The notes beneath the pieces are model-generated. The model had not been told where the DNA came from and did no database searches. It saw nothing but the letters and a program-made list of their open reading frames with translations. 64,000 nucleotides of DNA, from assembly GCA_965367295.1 (NCBI GenBank), contig CBDUHN010000003.1, forward strand, positions 62,001-126,000. Reading direction: 5' to 3'. The translations under genes and the position numbers were made by a program. This document shows positions 61,928-64,000 of this stretch, piece by piece (within the stretch, counting starts at the first letter, position 1; each line of letters starts with the position of its first letter). The DNA is from JAIVHA01 sp965367295. Its GTDB lineage: Bacteria; Pseudomonadota; Gammaproteobacteria; DSM-19610.

Positions 61928-62164
61928 GGCAGTCCGTCGTTGTGCGTTTGTGTGAATATATAAATATTAAGTTAGTTAAATATTTAAACCTGTTGTTACA
62001 GTTATTATCCAGGACCTATTCGGTGGATAAGTTGTTTTTATGTTTATTTTTCAAAATGTTATTTAAATCATAACCTATCGGAAAAGACCAGGTGCAGGCT
62101 GTGTGCAGCCTGTGGATAACTTGGGATAACCTGGCCTGGATTTTTTGCCCACAGCTTATCCACA
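61928..62164. other. probable origin of replication (oriC) between dnaN and dnaA
   Basis: This 237-base gap is strikingly AT-rich and has DnaA boxes: perfect TTATCCACA at 62156-62164 (plus strand) and its complement TGTGGATAA at 62111-62119, a one-mismatch box at 62022-62030 and a two-mismatch box at 62121-62129. AT-rich stretches at 61954-61988 and 62031-62076 could serve as the unwinding element. Boxes on both strands, an AT-rich flank and the dnaA-dnaN position are standard features of an origin. Confidence 0.75.
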
Positions 62165-63511
62165 TCATGTGGTCAGGGTTCTCAACAGGTTATTGAAGTC
62201 TTCCTGGATTCTGGCATCACTTTCTTTTAATTCCAATATCTTACGGCAGGCATGCAGGACCGTGGTGTGATCCCGGCCACCAAACGCATCACCGATCTCC
62301 GGCAGGCTGTGGCTGGTGAGTTCCTTGGCCAGGGCCATGGCCAGCTGGCGGGGCCGGGTAATGGAGCGGGTGCGGCGCGCGGATAACAGATCGGCGACGC
62401 GGATCTTGTAATATTCCGCCACGGTTTTCTGGATATTCTCGATGGACACCAGTTTGTCCTGCAGCGCGAGCAGGTCGCGCAGGGCTTCCTTGGTGAATTC
62501 CAGTGTGATGGGTCGGCCGGTGAAGCGGGCGCTGGCAATGACGCGTCGCAACGCCCCTTCCAGTTCACGGATATTGGAGGCGATACGCTTGGCGATGAAG
62601 AAGGCCACGTCATGGGGCATGTCCACCTGAGCCTGTTCCGCCTTGCTGAGAATGATGGCTACGCGGGTTTCCAGTTCCGGTGGCTCGATGGCAACGGTGA
62701 GTCCCCAGCCAAAACGGGATTTGAGCCGTTCCTCCAGCCCCTGTACTTCCTTGGGGTAACGGTCGCAGGTGAGGATTACCTGCTGCTGACCCTCCAGCAG
62801 GGCGTTGAAGGTATGAAAAAACTCTTCCTGGGAACGCTCCTTGCGGGCGAAGAACTGGATGTCATCGATGAGCAGGGCATCCACTGAGCGGTAGAAGCGT
62901 TTGAATTCATTGATGGCGTTATGTTGCAGCGCCTTGACCATGTCAGCCACGAAGCGCTCGGAATGCAGGTAGACCACCTTGGCCCCCGGATTCATTTCCA
63001 CGATCAGATTGCCGATGGCGTGCATCAGGTGGGTTTTGCCCAGGCCCACACCACCGTAGATAAACAGCGGGTTATACGCATTGCCCGGGTTTTCCGCCAC
63101 CTGGCGCGAAGCGGCACAGGCGAGCTGGTTGGACTTCCCTTCCACGAACAGCGAAAAGGTATGGGCGGGATTGAGGTTGTGGTTCACAGGGTAGGGAGCG
63201 GCCGCCTCAGGAATCGGCCTCGGGTATGCCGCTGATTCGACCTCCGCGGCTGGGCTGGGCTTGGGCTTGCGGGTGCCGATCTCCAGCCGTACCCGCGGGG
63301 CATCCAGTTCCGCAACGCCGGTAACGGTTTCACTGATGGAATCGATGTAGTGATCACGCACCCAGTCGAGCACGAAACGATTGGGCGCAAGCAATCGCAG
63401 GGCCCCGGCCTCCTCAATGGCGTGGAGTGGTCGAATCCAAGTGTTGAACTGCTGTTCAGGCAGCTCGTTTTCCAAACGATTCAAACACTTTTGCCAGAGT
63501 GAGACGTCCAC
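62165..63511 (-). CDS. dnaA: chromosomal replication initiator protein DnaA
   Basis: A 448-residue initiator. Domain I is WQKCLNRLENELPEQQFNTWIRPL, domain II is a short Pro/Ala linker, domain III has Walker A IYGGVGLGKTHLMHA and Walker B DALLIDDIQFFA, and domain IV carries the DNA-binding signature FGGRDHTTVLHACRKI. Translation starts with GTG at 63511. The stop lies directly against the oriC-like gap. Confidence 0.97.
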   Translation of the reverse strand: MDVSLWQKCLNRLENELPEQQFNTWIRPLHAIEEAGALRLLAPNRFVLDWVRDHYIDSISETVTGVAELDAPRVRLEIGTRKPKPSPAAEVESAAYPRPIPEAAAPYPVNHNLNPAHTFSLFVEGKSNQLACAASRQVAENPGNAYNPLFIYGGVGLGKTHLMHAIGNLIVEMNPGAKVVYLHSERFVADMVKALQHNAINEFKRFYRSVDALLIDDIQFFARKERSQEEFFHTFNALLEGQQQVILTCDRYPKEVQGLEERLKSRFGWGLTVAIEPPELETRVAIILSKAEQAQVDMPHDVAFFIAKRIASNIRELEGALRRVIASARFTGRPITLEFTKEALRDLLALQDKLVSIENIQKTVAEYYKIRVADLLSARRTRSITRPRQLAMALAKELTSHSLPEIGDAFGGRDHTTVLHACRKILELKESDARIQEDFNNLLRTLTT

Positions 63512-63843
63512 TCATCGCACCTCGATGATAGTAATACTGGGGGGGTAATGAAGGCCGCAGTCTACCCCCCTGCGCGCCACTTATCCACATCCCGGGACAA
63601 GATTTCCACGGTCATCGAAAAGCGCCGCCCCCGTGCCCATGGCGAGGGTGAAAAGTCACCGGATGCCGGGTGCAGGGACACGGTCACCGCCATGGCTGGC
63701 TCGAAAACCCATGGTCCTGTCGTACCGCCGTTCGAAACCGGTCCTGGTGAGTTGCCAAAACGTGGCAAAACCAGTAATCTCCCCGCTTTTCCCTGTCCGC
63801 ACAACGGGCGAGGGCAACCGTTTATTTTTTGGAAGCCAAGGTC
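63512..63843. promoter_or_regulatory. 332-base dnaA/rpmH divergent region with one DnaA box
   Basis: It holds a single perfect DnaA box TTATCCACA at 63581-63589, fitting DnaA autoregulation of its own promoter, and an inverted repeat TTGCCA-AAACG-TGGCAA at 63752-63768 about 75 bases before rpmH. It is much less AT-rich than the dnaA-dnaN gap, so it is a weaker origin candidate. Confidence 0.55.
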
Positions 63844-63978
63844 ATGCAAAGAACATTTCAACCCAGCAAAATCAAGCGTGCACGTACGCACGGTTTCCGT
63901 GCCCGCATGGCGACCAAGAATGGCCGCAAGATCATCAAGGCCCGCCGCGCTAAAGGCCGCGCCCGCCTGTCTGCCTGA
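63844..63978 (+). CDS. rpmH: 50S ribosomal protein L34
   Basis: A 44-residue ribosomal protein. MQRTFQPSKIKRARTHGFRA, then RMATKNGRKIIKARRAKGRARL, matches L34 end to end, with Gln at position 2 where Lys is usual. It begins the rpmH-rnpA-yidC operon; rnpA would follow outside the window. Confidence 0.97.
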   Translation: MQRTFQPSKIKRARTHGFRARMATKNGRKIIKARRAKGRARLSA

Positions 63979-64000
63979 TTGACCATCGCCTGGTGGGGAA

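Noticed and set aside
63512..63843. oriC in the dnaA-rpmH gap
   Set aside because: Only one DnaA box and no AT-rich block, compared with several boxes and strong AT-richness in the dnaA-dnaN gap.

Overview
The window is a GC-rich chromosomal segment of a gammaproteobacterium, and it spans the replication origin. At the right end, dnaA, dnaN, recF and gyrB run leftwards and rpmH runs rightwards. Other gammaproteobacterial markers are XerC next to a DUF484 protein, the ubiE/ubiJ/ubiB cluster, glyQS, the glnA-ntrB-ntrC cluster and a mannose-sensitive-haemagglutinin (MSH) type IV pilus locus. A two-haem cytochrome fused to DUF302, TusA with a PP-loop sulfurtransferase, and an ArsR regulator next to a rhodanese and a glutaredoxin suggest a sulfur-metabolising lineage of the Chromatiales type. 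That placement is inference, because no rRNA gene is present.

Layout. 0-2 kb: DUF302 and cytochrome c-DUF302 proteins and a carboxylesterase (minus). 2.2-6.6 kb: lptM-lysA, dapF-DUF484-xerC and a DUF2007 protein. 6.6-10.4 kb: glcDEF glycolate oxidase (minus). 10.6-16.5 kb: hslVU, a DUF971 protein, and ubiE-RDD-ubiJ-ubiB with overlapping genes. 16.5-19 kb: a looser accessory stretch with two small membrane proteins, tag and a broken YVTN propeller gene. 19-25.7 kb (minus): DUF389, and gpmI-envC-ctpA-yibQ-yajL. 25.9-28.6 kb: ArsR-rhodanese-grxC-secB-gpsA. 28.7-30.2 kb: trmL and a class 1-type dihydroorotate dehydrogenase. 30.5-43.2 kb: the MSH pilus locus. 43.2-48.2 kb (minus): glnA, a DUF4124 protein and ntrBC, with sigma-54 and NtrC sites. 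48.2-49.9 kb (minus): a PP-loop thiolase and tusA, followed by a decayed cation-transporter gene. 50-55 kb: glyQS, a MazG-like protein, a gmhB homologue and plsC. 55.4-57.3 kb: rnk, a stand-alone EF-G-like protein and the guanidinium exporter gdx. 57.3-64 kb: the origin region.

How the parts work together. The MSH locus encodes a complete-looking assembly machine (MshJKLMNEG plus a PilM/PilN pair), a major pilin with its own terminator, minor pilins, and a last pilin-like gene that carries a seven-repeat beta-propeller, probably a tip adhesin. A sigma-54-type promoter precedes the locus, and MshE has the two-repeat N-terminal domain that binds cyclic di-GMP in the family, so both transcription and extension look regulated. 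The nitrogen cluster shows a textbook NtrC/sigma-54 arrangement at glnA and an NtrC palindrome before ntrB. Two parS-like sites lie inside recF, about 2 kb from the probable oriC between dnaA and dnaN.

The most unusual items are the pilin-propeller fusion, a GmhB homologue whose catalytic nucleophile Asp is replaced by Asn, a small protein resembling EF-G domains III and V without a GTPase domain, an ArsR regulator with the cysteine pair of persulfide sensors, and a family of short palindromes (REP/REPIN-like) scattered between genes.
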